Assembly: GCF_014850955.1 (NCBI RefSeq)
Contig: NZ_JACXSS010000001.1
Location: 1,612,001-1,676,000 of the forward strand
DNA from: Methylomonas albis
GTDB lineage: Bacteria; Pseudomonadota; Gammaproteobacteria; Methylococcales; Methylomonadaceae
Length of the DNA stretch: 64,000 nucleotides
Direction: 5' to 3'
Position 1 is the stretch's first letter; each line of letters starts with the position of its first letter. A program made the translations under genes and the position numbers. The notes beneath the pieces are model-generated. The model searched no databases. It was not told where the DNA came from and saw only the letters and a program-made list of their open reading frames with translations. Shown here piece after piece: positions 61,851-64,000 of this stretch.

Positions 61851-63590
61851 TCAACTAGATCTGGGTAATGATCTTATACTGTCCGGGCAATTGCCAAAAC
61901 GGCCGAACAAATAATCAAAAATGCCTCTAAGTATGGCTTGATTAGCAGGGATTTGGTAATATCGCTTGGATGCGTTTAACCAACTCGCCAGAGACCAAAC
62001 ATAGCGTTTCAGAAAAGGCACAGATGCATCTGCAACTACAAAACTAGGTATCATGCGGGATTTTACGATCCAGAAGTATTCGCGATATAACTTTATTCGT
62101 GAAAATAGGCTAAGATGCTTCCTAGCCCAGAGTAGACGGTTTCTGGCCATAAAATATTCGAATATCGGGGATTCTGGGCCGCCGAAAGACACTGATACCT
62201 TATGCCATATCTTTGCGGCCGGTATATAGTAGCTTTCGTATCCAAGCTTTTTGGCCCTATAGCACCAATCAGTTTCTTCGTAAGTAAGAAAAAAATCTTC
62301 GTCTAATAGGCCGACTTGGTGAAATATTTCGGCAGGAATAAACATCAAACAACCAGTAACATAGTCTACCCTAGAGAATCGGTCGAAAGCAGGATCGTCT
62401 TTTTGACCTAATCCTATATGTTCAAAATCAAGTTTACTAGGTAGCCAACGAGCACCAGCGTACCAAAGTCTATCTGGATGCGAATAATAGTATATTTTAC
62501 CCCCCATAATGCTTGGATTATCTATAATTGCACTCGCCTCAATAAACGATTTTATTACTAGTTTATCCACAATCGTATCATTGTTCAATAATATAATATA
62601 TTCTGCTCCAATTTCGAGAGCGTGCCTAATACCAGCATTATTGCCACCCGCATAGCCTTTGTTATGTCCAGTTTCGATTAAAATAACATCTGGGAACAGT
62701 TTTTTAATCGATGTCAGCGAATCATCGTTTGAACCGTTATCAACAACTAAAATATTGTAGTTTAAATAATCGATTTCTTTAACCGAATTGAGGCATTCAA
62801 TTGTGTCGTCTTTGCCATTCCAGTTTAGTATGATCACTGCGACTTTTGGGGTTGCAACAAGATTTTTTGCTCTTTTCGCCTCGACAAGGAATTGAAAGGT
62901 TTGTCCATCCTGTTCAAGTGCTTCATACGATAGCCCTTCCGCTTCTAAAACCTTAGTAAGTCTGCGAGGAGGCAGGGGGCCATGGATGGTCCTAGAGATT
63001 TTGTTGATATTAAAACCTGCAGACCAAAAAAGTTCTTCAACACTTTTTCTGGTAAAAAACCTGAGGTGTGTGCGATCGAGAATACCCTCATTACAGTAGT
63101 CCCAACGACCTTGAATAAGCTCAGAAACTATACCCCAGTTTTGAATGTTGGGGATACTAGCAACTATTTTTCCATCTTGAGCTAATTTGCGCTTGAGACT
63201 GGCTAAAACCGTCCCTGGGTCAACGAGGTGTTCAAGTATGTCTGCGATGACGATACAGTCATAATACTCTTCTGGAATTTCATGAAGGGCGTCTTCAATC
63301 GAGTAGTTCCAAACGTGATCAAGATGCAATTTAGCAGTTTCAGCCGCTCGGGGGGAAAGTTCGACTCCGTGTATTTCTACACTCTGTCGTGATTTTAATG
63401 TAGCGCTAAATCCTCCTGCACCGCACCCGACATCGAGAACTCTGCGCGCAGAGATAGGTACCAATTCAAGTACCTCCGGGCGGGCATGTAGGTAGTAATT
63501 CTCCAAATTTGATTCTAAAGAACTGCATGTTGCCTTATCTAGCATCAATTTATTTTCTTTTATTTCGGAAAGAGTGTTTTGGAAAGGCAT
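61851..63590 (-). CDS. Methyltransferase-glycosyltransferase fusion, 579 aa
   Basis: Two enzymes in one chain. Residues about 35-210 are a class I SAM methyltransferase: RRVLDVGCGAGGFSATL, GVELSPRAAETAK, DCIVIADILEHLVDP, IVASIPNIQNWG, RTHLRFFTRKSVEELF. Residues about 247-500 are a GT2: VAVIILNWNGKDDTIECLNSV, ILVVDNGSNDDSL, GHNKGYAGGNNAGIRHALE, YIILLNNDTIV, EETDWCYRAKKLGY, a rhamnosyltransferase-like pattern. A C-terminal extension follows. Likely adds and methylates a terminal sugar or edits chain ends; inference. It precedes a Wzt-type gene, which fits ABC-exported O-antigen with capped ends. Noticeably AT-rich. Confidence 0.88.
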   Translation of the reverse strand: MPFQNTLSEIKENKLMLDKATCSSLESNLENYYLHARPEVLELVPISARRVLDVGCGAGGFSATLKSRQSVEIHGVELSPRAAETAKLHLDHVWNYSIEDALHEIPEEYYDCIVIADILEHLVDPGTVLASLKRKLAQDGKIVASIPNIQNWGIVSELIQGRWDYCNEGILDRTHLRFFTRKSVEELFWSAGFNINKISRTIHGPLPPRRLTKVLEAEGLSYEALEQDGQTFQFLVEAKRAKNLVATPKVAVIILNWNGKDDTIECLNSVKEIDYLNYNILVVDNGSNDDSLTSIKKLFPDVILIETGHNKGYAGGNNAGIRHALEIGAEYIILLNNDTIVDKLVIKSFIEASAIIDNPSIMGGKIYYYSHPDRLWYAGARWLPSKLDFEHIGLGQKDDPAFDRFSRVDYVTGCLMFIPAEIFHQVGLLDEDFFLTYEETDWCYRAKKLGYESYYIPAAKIWHKVSVSFGGPESPIFEYFMARNRLLWARKHLSLFSRIKLYREYFWIVKSRMIPSFVVADASVPFLKRYVWSLASWLNASKRYYQIPANQAILRGIFDYLFGRFGNCPDSIRSLPRSS

Positions 63591-63603
63591 AATTTAACCA
63601 ATA

Positions 63604-64000
63604 TCATGTTTGAAAGTTTAGGGTATTCTGGTCATGAGGAGTCAAGTCCCACTGACCACTTAGAGCAATAAATCCCTCGTCTTGGGGAGATAGAATCGCA
63701 CGATTGATATCGTTCGCGACAACCTGTAAGGGCAAAGTATTTTCACTATAAAATACAGGTTGGTATGAGCCGGCAAGTGCTACGCCTAATCTTAAGGAAT
63801 AAATCCCGGGCAAAAATGGGAAGCTACTAACCTTATAACTTAATATATATTTTCCAGGAACTAATTTTCCTAATTGAAGTTGGTCAAGGCTTTGGCTTGT
63901 CGTTAAATAGAAAAAATCAGTAGTATGAACTCCTACGCCAAATATGGGCTCTGGTAGGGTTTTATTTATTCGGTATGTTATTTTAAACTCTATATCTTGG
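63604..64000 (-). CDS. wzt: C-terminal part of a Wzt-type O-antigen ABC transporter ATPase (partial)
   Basis: The reading frame stays open from the window edge (first whole codon at 63999) to the stop at 63604, about 130 codons. It matches the Wzt carbohydrate-binding C-terminal domain in pattern: IEFKITYRINKTLPEPIFGVGVHTTD, LGKLVPGKYILSYKVSSFPFLPGIYSLRLGVAL, then VVANDI and a final IALSGQWDL. The ATPase domain would lie beyond the window. This domain reads the capped end of the O-antigen chain, consistent with the adjacent methyltransferase-GT fusion. A TTG at 63813 is not the real start. Confidence 0.72.
   Translation of the reverse strand, partial: QDIEFKITYRINKTLPEPIFGVGVHTTDFFYLTTSQSLDQLQLGKLVPGKYILSYKVSSFPFLPGIYSLRLGVALAGSYQPVFYSENTLPLQVVANDINRAILSPQDEGFIALSGQWDLTPHDQNTLNFQT

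Overview
The window looks like chromosome of a gammaproteobacterial methanotroph of the Methylococcales, most like Methylomonas. The case rests on an MtdA-type methylene-tetrahydromethanopterin/-folate dehydrogenase clustered with 2-glycerate kinase, serine hydroxymethyltransferase and malate dehydrogenase (serine-cycle C1 genes), on VPLPA-CTERM envelope proteins, and on a gammaproteobacterial housekeeping block (bamE, fur, lolC, lolD, ppnP). The genus is an inference; no rRNA or tRNA gene was recognised.

Layout. 331-4685: a VPLPA-CTERM protein, an EF-hand membrane protein and an HELLH zincin-like protein. 4845-15216: a type II secretion operon in the order gspC-D-E-F-G-H-I-J-K-L-M, without gspN. 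A variable 27-bp repeat element is lodged between gspL and gspM, and an inverted shorter copy lies just after gspM. 15900-18460: a GEMM-I (cyclic-di-GMP class) riboswitch followed by a VPLPA-CTERM protein and a cysteine-rich PstS-like secreted protein. 18710-36629: a two-partner secretion transporter, a second GEMM-I riboswitch, a 3373-residue haemagglutinin-type adhesin, then a tight operon of an ExbB-like channel fused to a DUF2341/LamG head, ExbD, TonB, a porin and a periplasmic coiled-coil protein. 36784-43732: PEP-CTERM/exosortase-style exopolysaccharide export genes (PrsT-like TPR lipoprotein facing a kinase-like protein, chain-length regulator, beta-barrel and Wza-like protein).

43964-49825 is housekeeping: HopJ-like protein, FAD oxidoreductase, methyltransferase, ppnP, NYN protein, bamE, fur, lolC, lolD. 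49826-51195 is a nest of dispersed repeats: two long inverted copies around a small zinc-ribbon-like membrane protein, a foldback element and short perfect hairpins. 51196-55881 holds mtdA-gck-glyA with mdh on the opposite strand. 55981-57069 is decayed sequence ending in a frameshifted apbE remnant. 57129-64000 is a glycosyltransferase cluster (GT2, WbsX-like, two GT4, a methyltransferase-GT2 fusion) ending in a partial Wzt C-terminal domain; it reads more AT-rich than the rest.

Read together, most of the window builds the cell surface: T2SS, exosortase-tagged proteins, a giant adhesin with an adjacent TonB-type energy module, exopolysaccharide and O-antigen-like glycans. The two GEMM-I riboswitches suggest that cyclic di-GMP ties parts of this programme to a sessile state. 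The best candidate for an under-described system is the riboswitch-controlled adhesin together with the LamG-headed ExbB/ExbD/TonB/porin operon (18710-36629). The most unusual DNA is the pair of inverted variable-core elements around gspM.
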